From assembly GCA_012961845.1 (NCBI GenBank), contig DTYO01000199.1:1-19918 (forward strand): DNA of 19,918 bases, in the 5' to 3' direction. The DNA is from Thermodesulfobacteriaceae bacterium. GTDB lineage: Bacteria > Desulfobacterota > Dissulfuribacteria > Dissulfuribacterales > UBA3076. The notes under the pieces are model-generated. The model did no database searches, was not told the origin of the DNA, and worked only from the letters and a program-made list of their open reading frames with translations. Shown piece after piece: positions 7,060 through 13,558 of the stretch. The position numbers and the translations under genes are program-made. The first letter of the stretch is position 1, and each line of letters begins with the position of its first letter.

Positions 7060-8073
7060 ATGGAAAGTACGGCGAAAAAGCGGGTTTTAAGCGGCATGAG
7101 ACCTTCCGGAAAGCTCCATCTGGGGCACCTGCACGGTGTGCTGGAAAACTGGAAAAGGCTTCAGAACGAATACCAGTGCTATTTTTTCGTGGCAGACTGG
7201 CACGCTCTGACCACGAATTATGAACATTCATATGAAATACCCGAGAATATTGAAGAGATGGTGCTGGACTGGCTTGCCGTGGGCATCGATCCCGGGAAGG
7301 CAACCATATTCGTACAGTCGGATGTGATGGAACACGCTGAACTCAGCCTGCTGCTCTCCATGATTACCCCTGTATCATGGCTGGAGCGCAATCCCACCTA
7401 CAAGGAGCAGCAGCAGCAGCTCAGAGAAAAAGACCTTGCCACCTACGGTTTTCTGGGATATCCGGTGCTTCAGGCCGCCGACATCATCATGTACAAGGCC
7501 CACAAGGTGCCTGTGGGTGTGGACCAGCTGCCGCACGTGGAGCTGACCAGGGAAATTACCAGGAGATTCAATTACCTTTACCGAGATGTCTTCCCTGTAC
7601 CGGACCCGCTCCTTGCGGAAGTCCCCAAGCTGCCCGGGTTGGACGGCAGGAAGATGAGCAAGAGCTACGGCAACTCGATTTTCCTGTCGGACACCCCGGA
7701 CGAGGTCAGAAAGAAGATATCCACCATGGTTACTGACGTTGAGCGGCCCCGGAAAAGTGACCCCGGTGATCCGGAAAACCGCTGCATAGCCTATAACCTT
7801 CACCGGCTGTATCTGCCTGAAGAGCGCCTTGAAGAGATAGTTGCGGAATGCAGGGCGGCCGCCCTGGGCTGTGTTGCGTGCAAGAAGGAACTGGCAGAAG
7901 CCGTAATTTCGTTTCTGGATCCTGTCTGGAAAAGGAGGGATCAGCTGTCTGCAGATCCCGGTAGGATAGGGCATATCCTTCAGCAGGGAGCTGACAGGGC
8001 CCGGGATGTCGCCAGGGCGACCATGGAACAGGTTCGGAGTGCTGTTTGGACCCGGAGTGCCAGATCAGAATAG
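7060..8073 (+). CDS. trpS: Tryptophan-tRNA ligase (TrpRS)
   Basis: A class Ic synthetase charging tRNA-Trp. From ATG 7060 it is 337 residues, the usual length. The HIGH-type signature is HLGH at 20-23 and the KMSKS loop is exactly KMSKS at 198-202; GVDQLPHVELTREI at about 153-166 is the family's conserved dimer/active-site block. A TTG at 7048 would add four residues and overlap the M50 stop (TGA 7049-7051). I prefer the ATG because MxxxKKRVLSGMRPSGKLH is the normal N-terminus, although the AGAGGG before it is close (3 bases). Middle of a coupled three-gene string; scpA overlaps its last 28 bases. Confidence 0.95.
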   Translation: MESTAKKRVLSGMRPSGKLHLGHLHGVLENWKRLQNEYQCYFFVADWHALTTNYEHSYEIPENIEEMVLDWLAVGIDPGKATIFVQSDVMEHAELSLLLSMITPVSWLERNPTYKEQQQQLREKDLATYGFLGYPVLQAADIIMYKAHKVPVGVDQLPHVELTREITRRFNYLYRDVFPVPDPLLAEVPKLPGLDGRKMSKSYGNSIFLSDTPDEVRKKISTMVTDVERPRKSDPGDPENRCIAYNLHRLYLPEERLEEIVAECRAAALGCVACKKELAEAVISFLDPVWKRRDQLSADPGRIGHILQQGADRARDVARATMEQVRSAVWTRSARSE

Positions 8074-8798
8074 AGGCATTTGAAGGCCCTTTGGACCTTC
8101 TCCTTCATCTGATTTTCAAGAATAAACTGGATATAACCGATATACCCATTGCTCTGGTCACCTCCCAGTATCTGGAATATCTTCATTTCATGAAGGCCTT
8201 GGACGTGGTGGTTGCCGGTGAATATCTGGTGATGGCTGCCACCCTTATGCACATCAAATCCAGGATGCTGCTTCCCAGGCCCGAACCCGCCGATCCGGAA
8301 GACGATCCAAGGCTGGAAATAGTCCGTCCACTGCAGGAGCTGGCCGGGATCAGGGAGTCGGCAGCATTCCTGTATTCCAGGCCGATACTGGGCAGAGATG
8401 TCTTCCTCAGGGAAGCCGGGCCGCCGGAAAACGGCATGGCATACCGGGATGGAGAAGATTTGGGAAACGACGGGCTGGCGCCCAGGGTTTTCGAAGCCAG
8501 CCTGACCGACCTGATATTCGCTTTCAGGGAGTTGCTGGGGCGGAGTGCGCTTCCGAGAGCGGTGGAAATCAGCAGAGCCAGAGCCACACTGTCCGAACAG
8601 ATGGAACTCATCCAGGGCCTGCTTGCCGGAAAACGGCAGATCAGCTTCTTTGAAGTGTTCGCTTCAGGATCAAGAAACGTATTGGTGGTCACATTCCTTG
8701 CTGTGCTTGAGCTTGCCAGGCTGAACAGGATCCGCCTGATCCAGGAAGTCCCGGGCGGGGATATCATGCTTGTGGCAAGGGTGGATAATCCGGGATGA
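8046..8798 (+). CDS. scpA: Segregation and condensation protein A (ScpA kleisin)
   Basis: The kleisin subunit of the SMC-ScpAB condensin, which bridges SMC heads and helps chromosome segregation. It has 250 residues. The N-terminal SMC-neck-binding block is unmistakable: FEGPLDLLLHLIFKNKLDI, then TDIPIALVTSQYLEYL. It is followed by the helix AGEYLVMAATLMHIKSRMLL. The middle is an acidic, variable linker, and the C-terminal winged-helix part is at about 180-245 (QISFFEVFASGSRNVLVVTF). It starts at TTG 8046, with CGGAG 6 bases upstream inside trpS; no usable ATG exists before the conserved block. scpB, often next to scpA, is not present: the next gene is convergent lptD. Confidence 0.93.
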   Translation: MDPECQIRIEAFEGPLDLLLHLIFKNKLDITDIPIALVTSQYLEYLHFMKALDVVVAGEYLVMAATLMHIKSRMLLPRPEPADPEDDPRLEIVRPLQELAGIRESAAFLYSRPILGRDVFLREAGPPENGMAYRDGEDLGNDGLAPRVFEASLTDLIFAFRELLGRSALPRAVEISRARATLSEQMELIQGLLAGKRQISFFEVFASGSRNVLVVTFLAVLELARLNRIRLIQEVPGGDIMLVARVDNPG

Positions 8799-8867
8799 AA
8801 AACGTACTCCCTTGTACTTCAAGCGCTCTCCAACGCTGCAGATGCACTATCCTACGACGGATTTCAA

Positions 8868-11102
8868 TCAGATGCCGGTGCCCCATCTCCCTATCCCCAG
8901 CAACTCCAGATACACCAGTATGCTTGTGTCTTCCTGGTCGTCCTGGATCATCCCCTCCAGCGACCAGCATGTGGACTGGTACCTGACGCCGAAGGCAGAT
9001 TCGAATATGGTGTTGTCGTTCAGGGACCTCTTAGTCATGTAATGTACGGTCCATGAAGGAGTCAGGACAAGGGTCAGGTCGGCATTGAGCTGGTGATTCC
9101 TGGTGACGCTGTTATACAGATAGGCGAAATCCAGATGATCTCCTGCTGAACTCAAGAAACTGCCAAGGATCTTGTGACGGGTAAATCCGTCTCCATAGAA
9201 ATTCACCGTGGTATCATAGCGGAGAAAGAATCTGTCGGATGGCCTGATATCCAGCTCGAACAGGAGATCGGACAGGCGGCGGGGCTCCAGGCCGGTTACA
9301 TGGGACTCAAAGGATTCCGGATCGTCAAATTCATAGCTCTGTTCCATGTAAACCCGAACCAGGTCTCGATAGGAGAAATTGTTGTTTCCGGTGCGGGATC
9401 TGCTGCTCAAATAGGAAAGAATCGACCATGTTACCCGGCTGGAATCGTACAGTCTGTCCTTGGTATCTATAATCGGCAGGTCGTCCTGATCCGTGGATTT
9501 TCTGTACCCGTAACTGATCTTGGGCCTGATGTCGTGCCTCCAAAGTGTCCTGCTGTCACGGAAAAATGTCCGTCCGAAAGTAGATGTGAGTTCGGCAGCC
9601 AGAATGCCGGTGCCCCTGGCCGGGTTGTCATCCGGATTCTGGGCCGGATCGTCGCCGCTCACGTTATAGAACGTCCCGGCTCCTCCGGCGCTTAAAAGAA
9701 GATCGGCCCATCCGAACAGGTTGACCGGTGTGGAGAGTCTGGGTGAAATATCCAGTCTCAGGTCCCTGAGGCCGGTATCGCTCCAGTAATGCACAAACGA
9801 CGAGTCAAAATCGTAAAAAACCGGGGTATCCATTATGCGTTGTTTGAAACCGTGAAAAACCAGCTTGGGCGCAGTCTGGATCGCCTTTTCCTGTTCTCCT
9901 TCTGCCAGGTTGTCATTGTAGCGTCCTGCCAGACCTCCGAAAAAATTCTGTGTCTTTTTGGCGAACTGAATCGTGGATGCCGGGCTGATATCGGTCCGGT
10001 CTGTGAGAGACCTTCCGAAATGGTCCAGAAAAACCCTGTCCGTGGCTTCGAACCCCATGGGCCCCTTGTCGAACTCCAGGAGGTAATCCCTGTCGCTGAT
10101 GAGGTTTAGGTCAAGCTTGGCCTCGATATCCCAGGGAAGGTGATGGTTGGCCTTGCCCCTTATCCACCACCTGGTGTTGTTGTCCCTAAAATATCCATCC
10201 TTGTTGAAATCCTGATCTTCTATGCGGTCCCTGAGAAAATTGAATCGAAATATCCCTGTATCGTAAGGTGAAAACATGTAGCGGAATTCCGCTCCCTGCA
10301 TCCAGCCCCTCTTGTTCATGGGATTCTGATAGAAAGTGGCATCCATGCTGTCGTTGATGGCCCAGAAAAAAGGAACATTGATTCCTATTCCATTCCTGTC
10401 CGACGAACTGAAATAGGGGAGGAGCAGCCCGGTTTTCCTGTACCGGTTAATGGGTACAACCACCCAGGGGCTCCAGAGGACGGGTATGTCTCTGATGTTG
10501 AAAGTGGTCTGTTTGGCAATGGCCATTCCATCAACTGTGAGCTTGAGATCGGAACATTTGAAACTCCAGGCCTGCTTTGGAAGCGGGCAGGTGCTGATGA
10601 CGGCCTCCTCCGCACGGTATTCTTCAGGCCCTACTTTGCTGATATTGTCTGCCAGCAGGTGGATGTTGTTCCTTTTAAGGTAAAGATGACCGTCTGTTAT
10701 GGTTCCTGTATGGGTGTTGAGGTCCAGTTCGCCTTCTTCACCCCTCAAGACGTCCTGGCCCAGGCGTATCACTACGGAGCCGCTGGATTTTATCCTGCCC
10801 CTTCCCATGTCGTAAATGATCCTGTCCGCAGTGATTTCCAGGTCGTCCCTGCTGACCCTGACAGCTCCTTCTCCCATGACGGTGTCTGTACCCTGAAAAA
10901 AGGTGAGCCGGCAGGCTTCGATGGCCCAAGGTTCCATGAGGAAATCGGGTTTGGAATCGGAATCCGCAAGGGATTCCGTCTGGCCGGGCAGGTCATGGGA
11001 GGCGGTTTCCACAGCTCCGGCAGAGCTGCCGACAGCCGGAAGCCCGGACAGGAAAAGTACGACAAAGATAATTCCCTGGAATCCTCTCGAGAAAGTGTTC
11101 AT
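8868..11102 (-). CDS. lptD: LPS-assembly outer-membrane protein LptD (OstA/Imp)
   Basis: The beta-barrel that, with LptE, inserts lipopolysaccharide into the outer leaflet of the outer membrane. It has 744 residues with a Sec signal peptide (about 1-28). The periplasmic OstA beta-jellyroll is at about 60-190, with repeating strands such as DLEITADRIIYDMGRGRIK and GEEGELDLNTHTGTI. The barrel follows from about 215 (IPVLWSPWVVVPINRYRKTG is the conserved entry) and ends in aromatic beta strands. Cysteines at 64, 172, 183 and 712 could form the inter-domain disulfides LptD needs, although their spacing differs from E. coli. The last residues (GIGRWGTGI) lack the usual terminal aromatic. No clear ribosome site precedes the ATG; an inverted repeat sits there instead. 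Convergent with scpA. Confidence 0.93.
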   Translation of the reverse strand: MNTFSRGFQGIIFVVLFLSGLPAVGSSAGAVETASHDLPGQTESLADSDSKPDFLMEPWAIEACRLTFFQGTDTVMGEGAVRVSRDDLEITADRIIYDMGRGRIKSSGSVVIRLGQDVLRGEEGELDLNTHTGTITDGHLYLKRNNIHLLADNISKVGPEEYRAEEAVISTCPLPKQAWSFKCSDLKLTVDGMAIAKQTTFNIRDIPVLWSPWVVVPINRYRKTGLLLPYFSSSDRNGIGINVPFFWAINDSMDATFYQNPMNKRGWMQGAEFRYMFSPYDTGIFRFNFLRDRIEDQDFNKDGYFRDNNTRWWIRGKANHHLPWDIEAKLDLNLISDRDYLLEFDKGPMGFEATDRVFLDHFGRSLTDRTDISPASTIQFAKKTQNFFGGLAGRYNDNLAEGEQEKAIQTAPKLVFHGFKQRIMDTPVFYDFDSSFVHYWSDTGLRDLRLDISPRLSTPVNLFGWADLLLSAGGAGTFYNVSGDDPAQNPDDNPARGTGILAAELTSTFGRTFFRDSRTLWRHDIRPKISYGYRKSTDQDDLPIIDTKDRLYDSSRVTWSILSYLSSRSRTGNNNFSYRDLVRVYMEQSYEFDDPESFESHVTGLEPRRLSDLLFELDIRPSDRFFLRYDTTVNFYGDGFTRHKILGSFLSSAGDHLDFAYLYNSVTRNHQLNADLTLVLTPSWTVHYMTKRSLNDNTIFESAFGVRYQSTCWSLEGMIQDDQEDTSILVYLELLGIGRWGTGI

Positions 11103-11432
11103 GGCCTGTGATGGTTAGTATCACATGAACATCGAGCTTTCAACCTGAGAGATACATGATAAATCCGGCACGGATTCATTAATCTTAGATTGACGGTTTG
11201 TCCCGTCTCGCCATCAAACCGCCAGTAGCGCCCGCCCGGGCTGGTCATTAGTGGTGTCCGACACGCCTTATTTCGTTCTGGTCCTGTCTCAGAAGGCAGC
11301 AGGAAGTCGCCAGGTCTCCCGGGCCAGGCCGGAAAATTTGACAGACTTATTTCCTTATAATACAAGTGATTTAGAGGCAGTGTTCCTTTGGAAACTTGAT
11401 TCTATCAGGCGGTCCCATAAAAGGAGAGAGTC
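11103..11432. other. Hairpin-rich divergent intergenic region
   Basis: 330 bp between lptD (-) and a secreted-protein gene (+) with no credible coding sequence. In order it holds these perfect stems: TGTGAT 11107-11112 with ATCACA 11120-11125; AATCCG 11162-11167 with CGGATT 11171-11176; CGGTTTG 11194-11200 with CAAACCG 11215-11221; and CCAG 11222-11225 with CTGG 11241-11244, enclosing CCC/GGG. The series could be the folded 5' leader of lptD (read on the minus strand) or protein-binding sites. There is no intrinsic terminator. Confidence 0.45.
11338..11366 (+). promoter_or_regulatory. Probable promoter of the secreted-protein gene
   Basis: A perfect TTGACA (11338-11343) is followed at 17 bases by TACAAG (11361-11366), four of six to TATAAT. 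A perfect TATAAT also lies at 11356-11361, but only 12 bases from TTGACA, so either the first pair is used or the TATAAT works with a poor -35. Transcription would give a leader of about 60 bases before ATG 11433. Confidence 0.5.
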
Positions 11433-12116
11433 ATGAAAAATTTTATTTCTATCCTGGTATTTTTTATGGCGGTATTTGTCTGTTCAGGCGGATGGACTAG
11501 CATTGCTTCGGCTGGCGATTACGAGCCCACCGGATGGTGGAGTTACACCACCTTAAACAACTGGGCATCAGAGGGGTGCCAGGTTGCTGATGATGAAAAC
11601 GGCAGCCTGGAAATAGTCAGGACAGGCAGTACATTTTATTTCATTGAAGATGGTCAGATCACGACAGGTGGTGTTATTGCCGAAGACGGGACAATGACCA
11701 TAAAACTCCCGGAATGCTCATATGAAGAAATCGGAGAAATCAACATATCCGTCACTCTGAGTTCCAACAGTGCTGGAACAGGAACTGGGTTGTGGACTAT
11801 GCAGTTGCTGGAATCCGGTGTTCAGTGCAACGGAGGATTCGATTTTACACTTACACGGATCGGGCCGGAATATGTCTCCATAAGCGGCAATGTCAATTCA
11901 GAAGGGACTCCTCTGTGCGCCATGGTCCTCGCCGGAGGCAGGCACATGTTCACATGCGGCGATAATACCGGACAGTATGAAATGGTGGTGCCTCTTGAGA
12001 CTAACGGCATGGTGAGGCTCCAGGCGTACTGCGAGGGGCAGGTTCCGTTCGTCCGGGAACTCACTCCGGCGGAAGCTGTGGGCTATACTATCAACATGAC
12101 GCCTTGTTCGCCCTGA
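11433..12116 (+). CDS. Secreted cysteine-containing protein with carboxypeptidase-regulatory-like C-terminus
   Basis: 227 residues with a clear Sec signal peptide (hydrophobic 4-17, cleavage after about SIASA, mature start GDYEPTG). No lipobox is present, so it should be periplasmic or secreted. The mature protein has seven cysteines spread along it (in GCQ, ECS, QCN, LCA, TCG, YCE, PCS), suggesting disulfides. The N-terminal half is beta-rich (GSLEIVRTGSTFYFIEDG, LPECSYEEIGEINISVTLSS). The C-terminal 80 residues resemble an immunoglobulin-like carboxypeptidase-regulatory fold: ISGNVNSEGTPLCAMVLAGG, GQYEMVVPL, MVRLQAYCEGQVPFVREL. The start is fixed by GGAG upstream of ATG 11433. It is a single-gene unit with its own promoter and terminator. 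The specific role is unknown. Confidence 0.75.
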   Translation: MKNFISILVFFMAVFVCSGGWTSIASAGDYEPTGWWSYTTLNNWASEGCQVADDENGSLEIVRTGSTFYFIEDGQITTGGVIAEDGTMTIKLPECSYEEIGEINISVTLSSNSAGTGTGLWTMQLLESGVQCNGGFDFTLTRIGPEYVSISGNVNSEGTPLCAMVLAGGRHMFTCGDNTGQYEMVVPLETNGMVRLQAYCEGQVPFVRELTPAEAVGYTINMTPCSP

Positions 12117-12120
12117 TGAG

Positions 12121-12153
12121 TGCCTCTGGAGACCTCTCTTGAGGCAGCTTTTT
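12121..12153 (+). terminator. Intrinsic terminator after the secreted-protein gene
   Basis: TGCCTC (12121-12126) pairs with GAGGCA (12141-12146), with an inner GAGA/TCTC stem, followed by GC and T5 (12149-12153). A second alternative hairpin GGCAG/CTGCC (12143-12158) and further T-runs (12162-12175) follow. It begins 4 bases after the stop codon. Confidence 0.8.
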
Positions 12154-12232
12154 CTGCCGGAGTTTTTCTTTTTTTCCGCTGCACCGAAGTGTAGCTGAAT
12201 CTCCGTTCAGCGCTGCATGCTCGTGCATATTA

Positions 12233-12895
12233 TTATTCCATCCAGGTTATAAGTTCTTCAGCAGGCACCCTGTCGGTCCTTAACTGGTTGGCAGGCGAAT
12301 CCCAGTCTGGATAACCCACGGAAATACCGAGCACAAGGCGTTTTGCAGATGGTATCCCCAGGAATTCTTTGATCTCTCCGGCATAATCCGTGGCGAATGC
12401 CTGGGGCACGGTGCCGATCCCCATGGCATGGGCAGCCAGCATCAGGCTCTGGGCAAACAGGCCCAGGTCGAACAGGGACCACTGGCTCAGGCTGCTGTCC
12501 TGAAGCAGATAGAATGCATGAGGGGCATTGTAGAAATTGAAGTTTGCCTTCTTGGCCTTCTGGATTATCCCCGGGTCGTTGAGGTCTATGCCGGTGGCCT
12601 CTTTTCTCGCTGCATACAGATGATCGATCCTCTCCTGCTCTTTTTCAGGCCATGAAACAGGGGCGGGCAGGTCAGGCGTGGGCTCTGCACCTCTTTCGAG
12701 AAGATCTACCATCATCTGCGAAAGTGCTTTTTTCCTTTCGCCTGACAGGATGATGACTTCCCACGGCTGGCTGTCCTTGTAAGAAGGGCTCCATCTGGCG
12801 ATGTCGACAACCTTTCGCAGTAGATCTGAATCGATCGGTTCCTGTTTGAATGCGCGGATACTCCTGCGGGTGGTGATGCATTTGATGGCGTCCAT
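12233..12895 (-). CDS. Nitroreductase-family FMN oxidoreductase
   Basis: 220 residues of the NfsB/FRP-like nitroreductase fold, a homodimeric FMN enzyme using NAD(P)H. The N-terminal FMN phosphate motif is TTRRSIRAFK at 8-17, followed by the conserved ARWSPSYKDSQPWEVIIL at about 33-50. The C-terminal part has SLMLAAHAMGIGTVPQAFA and the motif KRLVLGISVGYPD with the glycine-tyrosine-proline typical of the family. The middle carries an insertion (about residues 70-110) with ERIDHLYAARKEATGIDL. GGAGG about nine bases upstream supports ATG 12895. The physiological substrate (quinones, nitro-compounds, flavin, or others) cannot be read. Monocistronic: the gap on its 5' side is over 600 bp. Confidence 0.88.
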   Translation of the reverse strand: MDAIKCITTRRSIRAFKQEPIDSDLLRKVVDIARWSPSYKDSQPWEVIILSGERKKALSQMMVDLLERGAEPTPDLPAPVSWPEKEQERIDHLYAARKEATGIDLNDPGIIQKAKKANFNFYNAPHAFYLLQDSSLSQWSLFDLGLFAQSLMLAAHAMGIGTVPQAFATDYAGEIKEFLGIPSAKRLVLGISVGYPDWDSPANQLRTDRVPAEELITWME

Positions 12896-13174
12896 TTCTG
12901 CTGTGCCTCCATTTCATGGAATGCCGGATGCGGCGGTTTCTGCGTATTGGTTCATGGAATCGATTGAGAAAATTCAAGCTCGTTCCCTGATCTGTATGCC
13001 TTGAGAGGGCGCAAAATCCGAGGTGGCGGATGCGTATGAATTCTCCCTGTGCTTCGGGTGCCTGCCATCACGGTAGATGCTGTGCCCTGTAAAGACATGC
13101 TTCATATCTTTTAACCGAGTGTGGCATCAACATCAATCCCGATTATTGTGTCCGGAAACTAAGAGGAATGTTTT
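12896..13174. other. Intergenic sequence without recognised features
   Basis: The first 280 bases of the long gap between the nitroreductase and the CoA ligase. I see no gene, no confident promoter and no terminator here. It presumably contains the nitroreductase promoter (reading left) and possibly the start of the structured RNA (reading right). Confidence 0.4.
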
Positions 13175-13455
13175 CAGACCGAGGATCCGGTTCCGAAACC
13201 CGGTCTGGGTATGGATCTGAACTCTTCCCAAGTTTAGAAAATCGAAGTAGTATCTGTTCAGACAATACCGTTCGATTATCCTGGATAATTCGGTTAGCTG
13301 GTTTGCCAAAGATGTAAGGCTGAGGGGCGCAGACGAACTTTGCTGTTTCAAAGCCCTGACAGTGCAGCAGATTTTGTGAAAACTCAAGCCCCTCGCGGCT
13401 TCAAATGCCGAACACTTTTTCGTTGAATTCGCTGCACCTTTTTGGTGCAGTTTTT
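13175..13455 (+). ncRNA. Candidate structured leader RNA or small RNA ending in a terminator
   Basis: A 281-base stretch with successive perfect stems: CAGACCG 13175-13181 with CGGTCTG 13201-13207, enclosing GGTT/AACC around CCGA; TCTGAAC 13216-13222 with GTTCAGA 13256-13262; ACCG/CGGT (13267-13294) enclosing ATTATC-CTG-GATAAT (13275-13289); GAGGGGC 13322-13328 with GCCCCTC 13388-13394, enclosing CTTTG/CAAAG (13338-13353); CGGC/GCCG (13396-13410); then the terminator at 13432-13455. GTGCAGC at 13362-13368 is perfectly complementary to GCTGCAC at 13431-13437, so it could disrupt the terminator. The strand is set by the T5 tract. It matches no riboswitch or housekeeping RNA consensus that I could recall. 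The structure is drawn by eye, and the 5' end is unknown. It could be the leader of the CoA ligase gene or an independent RNA. Confidence 0.45.
13432..13455 (+). terminator. Intrinsic terminator or attenuator upstream of the CoA ligase gene
   Basis: CTGCACC (13432-13438), loop TTTTT, GGTGCAG (13444-13450), then T5 (13451-13455). The stem is perfect and the tract immediate. It lies 103 bases before the chosen start of the CoA ligase, with no gene on the plus strand ending before it, so it must end an RNA that starts in the gap or upstream. Confidence 0.8.
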
Positions 13456-13558
13456 GACTCACTATATTTACATAACCTGCTGTAATTGAAAGCAATTAGC
13501 ATTTACTTGGCTTTTGAAGCGAATAATCCGGAATTATCAGTCAGGGGAGGAAAACAAT

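Noticed and set aside
7405..7419. CAG trinucleotide repeat in trpS
   Set aside because: Encodes a short glutamine run in a variable loop of TrpRS; too short to be a notable repeat.
11107..11125. CRP/FNR operator at TGTGAT...ATCACA
   Set aside because: The spacer between TGTGA and TCACA is 9 rather than the required 6, so a standard CRP site cannot be claimed.
11338..11361. TTGACA and TATAAT taken together as one promoter
   Set aside because: Only 12 bases separate them, too short for sigma-70; TACAAG at 17 bases is the better partner for TTGACA.
11099..11365. 88-residue minus-strand open frame upstream of lptD
   Set aside because: It would overlap the lptD start and the hairpin chain, lacks a ribosome site and looks like non-coding sequence.
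13133..13495. 120-residue minus-strand open frame in the gap before the CoA ligase
   Set aside because: No ribosome site, odd composition, no recognisable domain, and it covers a run of hairpins and a plus-strand terminator that explain the sequence better.
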